A stretch of DNA of 64,000 nucleotides from Sphingobacterium hungaricum (GCF_015210005.1 NZ_MU158698.1:3290029-3354028), one strand, 5' to 3'; counted from the first letter of the stretch, positions 37,493 to 47,292 are shown. Notes: generated by a model not told the origin, from the letters alone. Made by a program: numbers and translations.

Positions 37493-37826
37493 GCTTAGTT
37501 GGTGCTAATATCTATAAATTGGTCATCTAAATAGTTAACGTTCGAAAGATAAGCAAAAAAAATCTGACAAATGGTTTGCTATCGACTGAGCATGTCAATC
37601 AGGTTCATAAAATTTATGCGCGAGGCAACTAGGATCGGCAATAAAGAACAAAATGGGATAAGAATTCTAAATATATGTCTACCAAGAAAAAACATCCTCT
37701 TTGTGTAACAAACTCATAATCTATATATTAAAAACAAAAAACTTAAACATTATTTACCAACAGCCTTGACCATAAAGAAATTGCTGTTTTCATAAATATA
37801 TTTGTAAAACCAAATACAAAACCAAC
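37493..37826. other. Divergent control region between regulator and GH78 gene
   Basis: 334 AT-rich bases between divergent genes. The only distinct signal is the -7 box directly before the GH78 gene, listed separately. No coding frame of note. Confidence 0.4.
37797..37804 (+). promoter_or_regulatory. Bacteroidota -7 box (TATATTTG) before GH78
   Basis: TATATTTG is a perfect match to the Bacteroidota primary-sigma -7 consensus TAnnTTTG, 22 bases before the GH78 start codon. A TTG at 37781 is closer than the usual 19-20-base spacing. Confidence 0.45.
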
Positions 37827-40478
37827 ATGCCCCTTCATTCGAAATACATCGTTCTATTTTTTGCGGTTTTCAATCTGACAGGATTTGGAAGAACAACGCC
37901 AATTACAGTTTATGATCTGCGCTGTGAAAATTTGATTCAACCGATTGCTATTGACAACGACCGCCCTCATTTTAGCTGGAAGATCAAGTATGCTGAAGGC
38001 CAAATGAAACAAAGATATTATGAAGTTCAAGTGGCGTCGGATAGCCTAACCTTAAAAAGAAACCGTCAACCCGATTTATGGAATACGGGTAAAACTAAGT
38101 CAGACGAATCGGTAATGATACCGTATTCTGGAAAGCCACTCTCTTCACGCTCGTTAGCTTATTGGCGGGTGCGGGTATGGAATGAAAAGGGTGAAACTTC
38201 CGCTTGGAGTGAAATTCAAAGGTTTGGAGTCGGGATATTAACTAATGATACTATTCAGGGAAATTACATCGGATTGCCTGCTGTGCAAAGTCCGTTATTA
38301 CGTAAATCATTCTCACTAAACAACGTCGGTACGTCGTTTTTGCATGTTAATTCGCTCGGTTACTACGAAATATTCATCAATGGAAAAAAGGTAGGTGACG
38401 ATGTATTGTCTCCAGCCGTTTCTCATCTAGACAAAAGATCGCTTATCAATACCTATGATGTTACAGCTTACTTGCGCAAAGGTGAGAACGAAATCGTCTT
38501 TTGGCTAGGCACAGGATGGTTTAAAACAACAACAGGATTCGATGTGCAATTTGATGGAGCGGTAGTAAAGGCACAGCTTGACATTTATAAAAATAAACAG
38601 TGGCAAACCGCGTTAACGACAGATTCATCTTGGATGGGTTCCCCTTCTGGTTATAAGGATACCGGTACATGGCGCGCGTTGCAGTTTGGCGGTGAACGTG
38701 TAGATGCAAATTTAAATCCAGCGAACATGTCGAAAACTACGCTTAATGCTAGAAATTGGGAAAAAGTAACCGTAGTTGATATCCCTAAGCATACGGCATC
38801 GCCACAGATGGTTGAAGCAAATAAAATACAAGAGACTTTTATAGCAACAGATATTAAACAATTAGCCGATAGCACTTGGTTAATTGATATGGGCAAAGCA
38901 CTCAATGGGTGGTTTGAAATTCGGTTAAACGGGCTGATCAACAGGCAACAAATTGTGTTTGAATACAGCGATTTTTTGGATAAAGAAGGGAATTTTTTAG
39001 ATCAAGGGCAACAGGATATTTATATTGCGAAAGGTAACGGATCAGAAGTGTTTAGAAATAAGTTTAACCATCATGCCTTTCAGTATGTGAAGATATCTAA
39101 GCTAAAGCAGATACCTAACAAAGAAGACATTAAAGCGCACTTAATCCATACCGATTTCCGATCCACCTCATCTTTTGAATCTTCTGACGCCGACCTGAAT
39201 GCCATTCATGATATGATTCAGTACACAATGCGTACACTTTCCTTCAGTGGTTACATGGTGGATTGCCCTCATTTAGAGCGTGCAGGCTATGGTGGCGATG
39301 GTAATTCATCCACGAATGCATTTCAAACGATGTTCAATGCCTCTCCTCTGTATAGCAACTGGGTACAAGCTTGGGCCGACGTCATGCGAGAAGGTGGCAG
39401 TTTGCCGCACGTTGCTCCGAACCCCGGTGCGGGAGGTGGAGGTCCTTATTGGTGCAGCTTTCTGATTTTATCTTCTTGGCGCACTTACGTCAATTATAAC
39501 GACCCTCGTTTAATTCAAAGGTATTACCCGATGATGAAAGAATGGCTTTCTTATGTCGAGAGGTATACTGTAGATGGTCTTTTACAACGTTGGCCAGACA
39601 CTAAATACCGGGATTGGTTTTTGGGCGATTGGCTTGCCCCTCATGGAGTAGATTCAGGAAATCAATCCTCAATCGATTTGGTAAATAACGGTGTGATCAG
39701 CGAATGTTTTGGAATCATGGAGAAAATCGCAAAACTTCTAAATAAACCAACAGAAGCAAATCTTTATGCAGAGAAGAAGGCTGTGCTAAATAAACTAATC
39801 CATCAATCATTTTTCGATCAAAATGACAATTCTTATGCTACGGGTTCCCAACTTGATATGGCCTACCCAATGCTCTTAGGCATAACTCCGCCCGATAAAT
39901 ACGAGCAAGTCAAAAACAACTTAGTTAAAATTACGAATCAGCGACACAATAACCATATAGCGGTAGGGCTTGTTGGTGTGCCCATATTAACACAGTGGGC
40001 AATAGAGAACAATGAAGTCAATTTTATGTATGGCATGCTAAAAAAACGAGACTATCCAGGTTATCTTTACATGATTGATAATGGCGCATCGACTACTTGG
40101 GAATATTGGAGTGGTGAACGTAGCCGTATTCACAACTGTTACAACGGAATTGGGACTTGGTTTTATCAAGCTATTGGCGGCATTCGTGTAGACGAACAGA
40201 ATCCAGGATATAGGCATATTTATATATCGCCGCAAATTCCTAAAGGCCTTACTTGGGCAAATACGACGATTGACACACCTTATGGTCATGTGAAAGTAAA
40301 CTGGAAACTTTCTGCAAATAAATTAGTGATAGAAGTTACAATACCTGTTGGCAGCAGGAGTACAATCGAAGCACCTGAGAATATGGCTTTAGTAAAAGTG
40401 AATCAAAAATCTGTGAACAACGAACGAACGATTGTTATCGAAGATGGTGTACATGTACTAGAAATGTCAGCCCAATAA
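37827..40478 (+). CDS. GH78 alpha-L-rhamnosidase
   Basis: 883 residues with a short Sec signal. Order of domains: N-terminal fibronectin-like domain (VYDLRCENLIQPIAID, RPHFSWKI), the rhamnosidase N domain (LHVNSLGYYEIFINGKKVGD, LGTGWF), a beta-sandwich, the (alpha/alpha)6 catalytic domain with MVDCPHLERAGYGGDG (acidic catalytic region) and TTWEYWSGE, and the C-terminal Greek-key domain (DTPYGHVKVNWKL). GH78 enzymes release terminal alpha-L-rhamnose. Divergent from the DUF6377 regulator, so it is likely part of the same regulon. The usual motif reads CPxRDERxGWxGD; here His-Leu replaces two positions, within family variation. Confidence 0.88.
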   Translation: MPLHSKYIVLFFAVFNLTGFGRTTPITVYDLRCENLIQPIAIDNDRPHFSWKIKYAEGQMKQRYYEVQVASDSLTLKRNRQPDLWNTGKTKSDESVMIPYSGKPLSSRSLAYWRVRVWNEKGETSAWSEIQRFGVGILTNDTIQGNYIGLPAVQSPLLRKSFSLNNVGTSFLHVNSLGYYEIFINGKKVGDDVLSPAVSHLDKRSLINTYDVTAYLRKGENEIVFWLGTGWFKTTTGFDVQFDGAVVKAQLDIYKNKQWQTALTTDSSWMGSPSGYKDTGTWRALQFGGERVDANLNPANMSKTTLNARNWEKVTVVDIPKHTASPQMVEANKIQETFIATDIKQLADSTWLIDMGKALNGWFEIRLNGLINRQQIVFEYSDFLDKEGNFLDQGQQDIYIAKGNGSEVFRNKFNHHAFQYVKISKLKQIPNKEDIKAHLIHTDFRSTSSFESSDADLNAIHDMIQYTMRTLSFSGYMVDCPHLERAGYGGDGNSSTNAFQTMFNASPLYSNWVQAWADVMREGGSLPHVAPNPGAGGGGPYWCSFLILSSWRTYVNYNDPRLIQRYYPMMKEWLSYVERYTVDGLLQRWPDTKYRDWFLGDWLAPHGVDSGNQSSIDLVNNGVISECFGIMEKIAKLLNKPTEANLYAEKKAVLNKLIHQSFFDQNDNSYATGSQLDMAYPMLLGITPPDKYEQVKNNLVKITNQRHNNHIAVGLVGVPILTQWAIENNEVNFMYGMLKKRDYPGYLYMIDNGASTTWEYWSGERSRIHNCYNGIGTWFYQAIGGIRVDEQNPGYRHIYISPQIPKGLTWANTTIDTPYGHVKVNWKLSANKLVIEVTIPVGSRSTIEAPENMALVKVNQKSVNNERTIVIEDGVHVLEMSAQ

Positions 40479-40628
40479 CTTAAAACTCGGCTATGTCATA
40501 ACATCTTCGCGTTTGATTCTATCAAAATTATTCCGAGATTTAATGAACGAAGATGACAATGCTTCGGAACATCATTGCAAACTATCCAAAAGAATTGCAA
40601 AATGGGATTCCAGTTTGATTGAAATATT

Positions 40629-41195
40629 ATGGGTGTAAATATAGCTTTTAGAAGATTTATTTTGTTGGCTTCGTTTGTAGCCTTATCAGTATGCACTGCT
40701 ATGCAATGCAAGAAAGATGATTATATTTATTACGATCTCGAGGGGCTGGAAGGAAAGAAAATAGAGATCGGTCTAACTCCGGCAAGTTCATCGTACAAAG
40801 TAGGCGAATTAATCACGATAGAAGGAAAAATAACGCCACAGGATATCGGTCTTAGCGATTTTCAGAAGCTCGAAGAGCCTACCCTAGCCAGTTTCTATTT
40901 CTACGACCAAAATAACATACCTAACATAGATTACGAAGCATTTAAATTGGTAAGCTCCGAAACAAGATTTAATGACGACAGGACGACTTACAGCATAAAG
41001 ATTACTTATGAAATTAAGAATAAAGGATTGTATAAGGTAATGAATGATCCTTCCTTTTCTAGCCACAATTTATACAGCGTAGTTTATGTAACTGTGCTAT
41101 CAGGCCAACGTAAACCTAGGGGTTATCGAGGATATCTTCCATTAGTATTTACCAACAATAACAAAACCTTTATGGAGATAGAGGTTATAGAATAA
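40629..41195 (+). CDS. Small lipoprotein, unknown
   Basis: 188 residues. The N-terminal 27 residues look like a lipoprotein signal (FVALSVCTAMQC, followed by KKDD, a common Bacteroidota mature start). The rest is predicted beta-rich, with SYKVGELITIEGKITPQD resembling an Ig-like or BACON-type strand pattern. There is no recognised family. It stands 150 bases after GH78 in the same direction and may be co-expressed. Confidence 0.55.
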   Translation: MGVNIAFRRFILLASFVALSVCTAMQCKKDDYIYYDLEGLEGKKIEIGLTPASSSYKVGELITIEGKITPQDIGLSDFQKLEEPTLASFYFYDQNNIPNIDYEAFKLVSSETRFNDDRTTYSIKITYEIKNKGLYKVMNDPSFSSHNLYSVVYVTVLSGQRKPRGYRGYLPLVFTNNNKTFMEIEVIE

Positions 41196-41414
41196 CAACA
41201 TTTATTTTCGGCATGCGCCCAAAAAAGCAATTTAAGATAGTCTGTGGACTTATATATTCTGTATTTTTTTTCATTCGCCAAGTTCCTACTTCGAACTTAT
41301 ATAAATTGGATTGATTGGATTTTTATATTATATGGATATGGAAGAATACTACGTAAATAGCGTATTTGGTATTTCAATATTTGCACAACAAGTTACAGCT
41401 AAGCAAGTATTCAA

Positions 41415-42542
41415 TTACTCAGTCTTCTTTTCATCTAAATCTACAATCTCGTTTAATAGTTTATGTAGATCATTTAGTACAGACCCTCTGTAAATCACAT
41501 TTCTATTTTTATCAAACAAAATTGTCTTAGGAAAGCTGGTTATATTTAAAAATCTCGTTATTCTTGAATTACTGTCAACTACGTGAATCCAATTATTGGA
41601 CAGCAGAGACGAAGCCTCTTTAAAATCTAAATATTTCCTATCGACATTAACTCCTATTATTTGTAGCTTGGATGGATGATAATTTTTACTAATTGAATCA
41701 ATTATCGGTAATTGCTTCATACACGTGGGACACCAGGTTGCCCAAAAATCCATTAGGATATAATCGCTATTTATTTCGCCGATTTTAAAATGATTGTTGT
41801 TATCGTCCGTAAATAAGTACTTTGAAATATCATTTTCATTATTAAGAAAACCAAGTTTGATATCTATCTTTTCTAACAAATGAACAGCCTCGATATTTTT
41901 TATAAATTTATCGGGAAAAGTCTCAACGAAGAATGAACGCAACAACGTCAAGTAATCGAAGTTATCAGAAGTATTGACAGCGTACTCAAGCAAATTCTTA
42001 GACATAAAATAGGAAAAATATTCATTGGGATACTTTTTAAAAACCACCATTTTAATGGAGTCTATTGATTTAATCAGATTAATTTGGATAGACTTTAATG
42101 AGTCAGTAGTTTTTACTTTATCAAGGCTGTTATCTTGGTAAAATCGATTTAATTTTATGTTGATTGGCTTGGCCGCTGAAAGAAATTCTTTAAATATTTT
42201 ATTTTCTATGGTATCGAAGGGATTTACGATATTTCTTTGGTCAATTATCTTAAAACCTGCCTTCCCATCAGATACGACTTTTAGGGATCCCGGTTTCCCA
42301 TTAACTAAATAGCTTATATAATTATCTGGCGGCGATTGTATCGATAAAAGACCGTAAGGACCACTTAATGGCAAAACAAAACTTTTCTTATAGAATAAAC
42401 TATCAGTTAAAAAATGTTGATTGATTCCATCTTGGAAATCAATTAGGACATTCCCTACCACTGAAGAATCAATTTCGATGGTAAGATTGGTTTTACTTTG
42501 TGGATAAGCAACCGTAGTAAAACTTAAATAAAACAGAAACAA
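41415..42542 (-). CDS. TlpA-like thioredoxin-domain protein with damaged start
   Basis: 375 codons in frame. The C-terminal ~140 residues are a TlpA/ResA thioredoxin domain (YILMDFWATWCPTCMKQLP, with the CPTC redox centre, and the cis-Pro loop TSFPKTI). The N-terminal ~220 residues are the DUF4369-like region usual in Bacteroidota TlpA proteins. It would reduce or isomerise disulfides in the periplasm. The frame begins with TTG and a truncated signal. An out-of-frame ATG at 42562 would give a perfect signal peptide (MSLKFF joined to ILFLFYLSFTTVA) if the run of five T in the coding strand (plus-strand A 42546-42550) had six. So either TTG is used or the gene carries a one-base deletion. Confidence 0.7.
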   Translation of the reverse strand: MFLFYLSFTTVAYPQSKTNLTIEIDSSVVGNVLIDFQDGINQHFLTDSLFYKKSFVLPLSGPYGLLSIQSPPDNYISYLVNGKPGSLKVVSDGKAGFKIIDQRNIVNPFDTIENKIFKEFLSAAKPINIKLNRFYQDNSLDKVKTTDSLKSIQINLIKSIDSIKMVVFKKYPNEYFSYFMSKNLLEYAVNTSDNFDYLTLLRSFFVETFPDKFIKNIEAVHLLEKIDIKLGFLNNENDISKYLFTDDNNNHFKIGEINSDYILMDFWATWCPTCMKQLPIIDSISKNYHPSKLQIIGVNVDRKYLDFKEASSLLSNNWIHVVDSNSRITRFLNITSFPKTILFDKNRNVIYRGSVLNDLHKLLNEIVDLDEKKTE

Positions 42543-42978
42543 GATAAAAATTTAAGTGACATATAGTATCTTCTAAATATTATGGTCAACAGTTTCTTAA
42601 CACGAAATGAATTTTAGTGCCGTTATAAGCCAACAAGCTCGTTGTCACCCACTTTATATCATATAAAGATATCTATTTTTTTCTAGAGAAAACAACTTAA
42701 TTTTTACTTAAAGGTTGATAATATCTCTATAATAAAAAATCCTGCTTTGTAGTCAACCGTATCCTTTCATAAAATTAAAACCTTTCGAATAACGAGGGGA
42801 ATACATAGCATAAATGTCACCCAGTGTACCACCTCCTATCCAGACAAAATTGTTTCAATTCTTGCTTTTTTATATGTTAAATTAATACCAATTTTACAAC
42901 CGAACATTCGATAAACATAGCAATACATTTTGATGCTAAATATCTTTTCACTATATTTAGATAATTAACCATAAATTT
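42543..42978. other. AT-rich intergenic region
   Basis: No coding frame of normal composition. It contains the partner of the palindromic string seen near 15.1 kb (TCGAATAACGAGGGG at 42785-42799). Confidence 0.35.
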
Positions 42979-43098
42979 ATGCAAGAAAATAAGTTCGGAT
43001 TTAAATTAAACAAAAATAGGGTGTTATTTGTCATTGTCGCATTTGTTATTTTTCTTTTATATGACCGATTTGATTGGTTAATGGGATTTTTTAAATAA
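42979..43098 (+). CDS. 39-residue single-pass membrane peptide
   Basis: The ATG at 42979 opens 39 codons: a basic start (MQENKFGFKLNKNR), a transmembrane helix (VLFVIVAFVIFLLY) and a short C-terminal tail (DRFDWLMGFFK). Charge follows the positive-inside rule and there is no rare composition, which favours a real small protein. Function unknown. It lies alone between the TlpA gene and the IS-split gene. Confidence 0.45.
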   Translation: MQENKFGFKLNKNRVLFVIVAFVIFLLYDRFDWLMGFFK

Positions 43099-43249
43099 GC
43101 TTTTATTTAGGAAACTTCTACAACCATTTGAAGAAACTAAATCTAGACGGCATAGTATCCAAATGAAGTTGCACAGTATCAATCAAAGCTTAAAAACTAA
43201 AAGTCTCTGTTCGAAAAGTTCAAGATTATTCGTGACTTGTTGGGCATAT

Positions 43250-43644
43250 TTATTTCAATAATCCCATTTTTAAACAAAATAAACAAAGAATCCCACAATA
43301 AAATAAATTGATTATTAATGGTAGGTAACATGTATTCTTGGGGTTGCCGGAAGTCATTCGGAAGTAACAAAAAAGCAAAGAAATCGGAATGCTATATATA
43401 GCAAGCCAACGCCCATAATTGGATATTAAGAAAATAGTGGACAATAATGTTGTAGCCCAAATGATCGGCATCGCAAATCTACTTATCGCTGTTTTAAAGA
43501 AATATAAAACCAATCCTAATCCAAAGCTCCAAACGGTCAACATTGCAAGTAAGATTGAAGAAGAAATTTTATGATCTGTACTAATCGATAAAGCAGAAAA
43601 ACCTGCAATTAAAGTCATAAGGACAATAACCGATAAAAAGCCAT
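43250..43644 (-). pseudogene. 3' half of an IS-split gene: multi-pass membrane domain
   Basis: Host sequence beyond the left end of the IS element. It reads on the minus strand as GFLSVIVLMTLIAGFSALSI, then about four transmembrane helices (SILLAMLTVWSFGLGLVLYF, AMPIIWATTLLSTIFLI, WLAIYSIPISLLFCYF, LPLIINLFYCGILCLFCL) to a natural stop. An ATG inside the IS terminal repeat (43669) creates a 139-codon frame by accident. Removing the IS and one copy of the 8-base duplication joins it in frame to the WD40 part at 44998-45999, giving a protein of 462 residues. Confidence 0.75.
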
Positions 43645-44997
43645 GGGAGTGTAACTCGAACTGTGTCATTGGATAATCAACCTAAACCTAAAAGCCTCTA
43701 TCAAGCTTGACCCTATCACCAAATTTAATATAAAGCTGGGATATCGTCAAGCCCCAGTTGTGCATCGGCATCGTCCATTTTTTGGAGATATCCCTTATTA
43801 TCAAGAACATCAGCTTCATAAGGGCCTGCTCAGAACTGAATGCACCTTTGGTCTTGGTGATTTTCCGGATCTGGCGGTGGATCCCTTCGATCGGATTAGT
43901 GGTATAGATGATCTTGCGCACCTGCTCATCGTACTCAAAAAAAGTGGAGAGGTTGATCCAGTTGTCCAGCCACGATCTTGCACTCAGCGGATACCTCTTG
44001 CCCCATTTTTCTTCGAAGGCAAGCAGGTTTTCATAGCCCATCTCTTGGTTGACAGCTTTATAAACCGGCTTTAGGTCTTCGATAACTGCCTTTTTATCCT
44101 TCTCAGTAACATAGCGCAGGCTCGTGCGGATCTGGTGCACGATGCACAGCTGGATTTTTGTTTTTGGAAAGATAGCCTCGATAGCTTCAGGAAATCCTTT
44201 CAATCCATCGATGCAGGCAATCAAGATATCTTCCACGCCGCGCTGCTTCAGGTCTGTGAGGACCGAAAGCCAGAATTTTGCCCCTTCGTTCTCTGAGCTG
44301 TAAAGCCCGATCAGGTCTTTGCGCCCATCCATTCCCACTCCTAAGATATTATAGATAGCCCTGGATTCGACCGTACCGTTCTGGCGCACTTTATAATGCA
44401 TACAGTCTAGGAATACGAAGGGATAAACAGCTTCCAAGGGACGGCTTCGCCATTCGTTGACAGCGGGCATCACACTTTCTGTGATGCGGGAAATCTCTGT
44501 GGCAGAAATATCCATAGCGTAGATCTCACGGATAAAATCGCTTATGGAACGCGTGCTCATCCCTTTGGCATACATGCTCAGGACATGGCCTTCTAGCTGT
44601 TCGGTAATGATGAGCTGGCGCTTGGGGACTGCCTTGGGCTCAAATGTCCCAGCTCTATCGCGCCCAGATTCAAGCTCAAATGTGCCTGTGTTCACGCCTC
44701 GGACCGTCTTTTTTGTTTTGCCGTTGCGGCGGTTGGAAGTGCCGGAAGCCCTGTCCTCCTGTAGATGGTTCTCTAGCTCTCCGTTCATCATGGATTCGAG
44801 CAGGTGCTTCATCAAGGGGGCTAAGACCCCGTCATTGGGCGATAAGCTGTTGCCGTTGTAAAGACCTTGCATGGCTTCCCCTTTGAAGCGTTCAAAGTCG
44901 AATGGGGTGGTGTCTTTCATGACCATGTCATTTGAATAATTAAATATAAAAAAATCTTACTAAATTATTCCGCTGACGCAGTTCACGTTACAGTCTC
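43645..44997. mobile_element. IS256-family insertion sequence, complete
   Basis: 1353 bases bounded by imperfect inverted repeats: left GGGAGTGTAACTCGAACTG, right (read inward) GAGACTGTAACGTGAACTG, with similarity going on for ~30 bases. Both ends are flanked by the same 8 bases, AAAGCCAT (43637-43644 and 44998-45005), the target duplication size usual in this family. One transposase gene fills it. Intact ends, intact transposase and an exact duplication point to a recent insertion. Confidence 0.9.
43688..44926 (-). CDS. IS256-family (Mutator-like) transposase
   Basis: 412 residues. The DDE catalytic triad is visible: Asp in VFLDCMHYKV, Asp in LIACIDGLKGFPEAI, and Glu in NPIEGIHRQIRK. The N-terminal part with LMKHLLESMMNGELENHL and the segment MYAKGMSTRSISDFI are typical of the Transposase_mut family. 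Full length with no frameshift, so the element is probably active. Confidence 0.92.
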   Translation of the reverse strand: MVMKDTTPFDFERFKGEAMQGLYNGNSLSPNDGVLAPLMKHLLESMMNGELENHLQEDRASGTSNRRNGKTKKTVRGVNTGTFELESGRDRAGTFEPKAVPKRQLIITEQLEGHVLSMYAKGMSTRSISDFIREIYAMDISATEISRITESVMPAVNEWRSRPLEAVYPFVFLDCMHYKVRQNGTVESRAIYNILGVGMDGRKDLIGLYSSENEGAKFWLSVLTDLKQRGVEDILIACIDGLKGFPEAIEAIFPKTKIQLCIVHQIRTSLRYVTEKDKKAVIEDLKPVYKAVNQEMGYENLLAFEEKWGKRYPLSARSWLDNWINLSTFFEYDEQVRKIIYTTNPIEGIHRQIRKITKTKGAFSSEQALMKLMFLIIRDISKKWTMPMHNWGLTISQLYIKFGDRVKLDRGF

Positions 44998-45999
44998 AAA
45001 GCCATATAATTTTAGCCGGAATAATCCATCACCCACAATCTTTTCCAATTCGCCGGTATTCCAATTCCAAAACTTTAAAGACCCGTTCGCAGAAGCACTT
45101 ATAAGCTGGTTTTTGTTATTAAAAGATAAATCGTCAACAGAACTTAAATTGTTTCCAAGCATCGAGGTGACTAGTTCTCCTTTCTGCCAATCCCATATTT
45201 CAATTTCGCCACCAAGTATCCCAGCGGCTAAATACTGTCCATCTGGCGTGAATTTAAACGCGCTTATACCTAGTGCTGAATTCTCCTCAAGCATAGTTAG
45301 TGTTGACAACACTTTATTAGCGTTTAAATCTATAAAACTGAAACTACTATCCTCTACAGCAATTATATTTTTCGATGGGTTGAATACTGGCGAACCACAG
45401 AACTTTCCAATAATTCGTAGCTCTTGCATTGATTTTAAATCAAAAAGTGTTAATAAACAAGAAGGATCGATGTAAGCTAAGATATCTTGGTCATTGATTG
45501 AAAAATCAGTATGCTTGATATCAAGTTCTTTCACAATTTTATCATTCATCCAATCCCAAATCAACATTTTGTCGTCATAGCCAGCGCTGATGACGTAGGT
45601 ATTTGATTTGCTGAATTTAACCTTGTTCACACCTTCCTTGTGTCCACTTAATGTTCTAATTACTTTTTTGTTTGCAAACGACCATACTTTAGTTGATTTA
45701 TCAATACTTCCACTTACAATATATTGTCCGTTAGGAGAAAAAGCGACAGACTTTATGGAATCGGTATGTCCAATTAATCTGCTTGTACATTTGCGTTTAT
45801 CCCAAAGAAATATTTCGTTTTCGCTTGCACTAGCCACAATGTCCTGAGAATTATTGTCAATCGAGTAAACCCAAGATCTGTGCGTTTCAAATTGTGCGGT
45901 TATAAAAGCATAGCCAATATACCCAATAGTCAAAAGGAGAATTGAGAAGAAGAAAAGAGTTATTTTGTCATTGATACTAACACTGTTAAAATAGTTCAT
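44998..45999 (-). pseudogene. 5' half of an IS-split gene: anchored WD40 beta-propeller
   Basis: Starts MNYFNSVSINDKITLFFF with a transmembrane helix (ITLFFFSILLLTIGYIGYAFI, ~13-33), then about seven WD40 repeats (HTDSIKSVAFSPNGQYIVSG, HKEGVNKVKFSKSNTYVISA, ALGISAFKFTPDGQYLAAG, SVDDLSFNNKNQLISASANG). The frame runs out at RLKLYGF and enters the IS, where a chance stop at 44983 follows four extra residues. The missing continuation is the membrane domain at 43250-43644. The whole protein would have a single helix, a seven-bladed propeller and a four-helix membrane domain, a combination I do not know from a named family. Confidence 0.8.
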
Positions 46000-46249
46000 A
46001 ACCTATAGGGTAATCTTGCTTACCAGCAAATCTTTTGATGAAAATACACAATCAAGCGTACTTTTCAAAGCTTCCAGTTAGTATCAGTCTGCAACAAGAA
46101 GATTTTTTTGGATCATGGAGAACAGTTCCGACTTAGCACAGTTTATCTACTGCCATTTTCTAACATCATTCACAAATTAAAACCAAAAATAATTGACAGT
46201 ATTAATTTGATTTAGTATTATTACGGTTAATCATCTTAAAATCTTATAT
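46000..46249. other. Divergent intergenic region before GH43
   Basis: 250 bases between the divergent WD40 and GH43 genes. AT-rich, with no coding frame and no clear hairpin. Confidence 0.4.
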
Positions 46250-47200
46250 ATGAGAAATTTCTTGCTAATTCAGTTCATTTTTCTAATTTCATTTGCCAAA
46301 GCACAGCAGAATCCAGTATTTCCGGGATGGTATGCCGATCCGGAAGGAATTATTTATAACAACGAATATTGGGTGTTCCCGACCTATTCCGCTCCGTATG
46401 AGCAACAGATAAAATTCGATGCATTCTCTTCTAAAGATTTGGTCAACTGGACAAAACATGAAACGATTTTGGACAACAAAGCGATCACTTGGGCTGAAAA
46501 AGCGATGTGGGCGCCGAGTGTAATCGAAAAGGATGGCAAATATTATATATTCTTCGGTGCAAATGACGTGCATGAAGGCGAAATCGGAGGTATCGGTGTC
46601 GCTGTGGCGGATAAGCCCGAAGGCCCTTACAAAGATTTGATTGGAAAGCCATTGATCAACGACATCGTTAATGGCGCACAACCGATTGACCAATTTGTGT
46701 TTAAAGACAAAGACGGTTCTTATTATATGTATTATGGCGGATGGAAACATTGTAATGTTGTGAAACTGAGCGATGATTTTAAAAGCCTGATCCCTTTTGA
46801 AGATGGATCGATCTATAAAGAAATCACGCCAAAGGATTATGTAGAAGGTCCATTTATGTTTATCAAAGACGGAAAATATTATTTTATGTGGTCTGAAGGC
46901 GGATGGACTGGCCCAGATTATAAAGTGGCTTACGCTATCGCTGATTCGCCATTTGGCCCTTTCGAACGCATTGCGACTATTTTGGAACAGGATGCGACGA
47001 TAGCGACTGGTGCTGGACATCATTCGGTCATCAAAGTTCCGAATAAGGACAAATATTTTATCGTGTATCACCGCAGACCATTAGGAAAAAAACAATCTTA
47101 CGAACGCGAAACTTGTATAGACGAAATGAAATTTGACGAAAACGGATTGATTCTTCCAGTCAAAATGACTTTTGAAGGTGTAAAATATGTATTGGATTAA
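46250..47200 (+). CDS. GH43-type glycoside hydrolase
   Basis: 316 residues with a Sec signal (LISFAKAQ). Five-bladed propeller fold of clan F. Candidate catalytic residues are in place: Asp of WYADPEG (base), Asp of QPIDQFVF (pKa modulator), and Glu of DYVEGPFMF (acid). GH43 enzymes act on arabinose- or xylose-containing glycans. It is a single gene with its own terminator, away from the mannose PUL, so it serves a different substrate or a general scavenging role. Confidence 0.85.
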   Translation: MRNFLLIQFIFLISFAKAQQNPVFPGWYADPEGIIYNNEYWVFPTYSAPYEQQIKFDAFSSKDLVNWTKHETILDNKAITWAEKAMWAPSVIEKDGKYYIFFGANDVHEGEIGGIGVAVADKPEGPYKDLIGKPLINDIVNGAQPIDQFVFKDKDGSYYMYYGGWKHCNVVKLSDDFKSLIPFEDGSIYKEITPKDYVEGPFMFIKDGKYYFMWSEGGWTGPDYKVAYAIADSPFGPFERIATILEQDATIATGAGHHSVIKVPNKDKYFIVYHRRPLGKKQSYERETCIDEMKFDENGLILPVKMTFEGVKYVLD

Positions 47201-47217
47201 TCCAAGGCCTTATTAGC

Positions 47218-47248
47218 AAAAAAGCCTCGATTAGTTCGAGGCTTTTTT
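47218..47248 (+). terminator. Intrinsic terminator after GH43
   Basis: AAAAAAGCCTCGA pairs with TCGAGGCTTTTTT around a short loop: a GC-rich hairpin ending in a T-run. It lies 17 bases after the GH43 stop and works in both orientations on paper. Confidence 0.85.
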
Positions 47249-47284
47249 CATTTTGAAAATTATTTTAACAAGAAATAAAAGCAA

Positions 47285-47292
47285 TATATTTG
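47285..47292 (+). promoter_or_regulatory. -7 box (TATATTTG) before dgkA
   Basis: TATATTTG matches the Bacteroidota -7 consensus TAnnTTTG exactly and lies 15 bases before the ATG of the kinase gene, right after the GH43 terminator. Confidence 0.4.

Noticed and set aside
43660..44945. Similar strings TGTCATTGGATAATC and TGTCATTTGAATAAT near both IS ends in direct orientation
   Set aside because: Chance likeness; the real ends are defined by the inverted repeats and the AAAGCCAT duplication farther out.
46289..47071. Minus-strand frame of 260 codons opposite GH43
   Set aside because: Shadow of the GH43 gene, whose catalytic motifs are clear.
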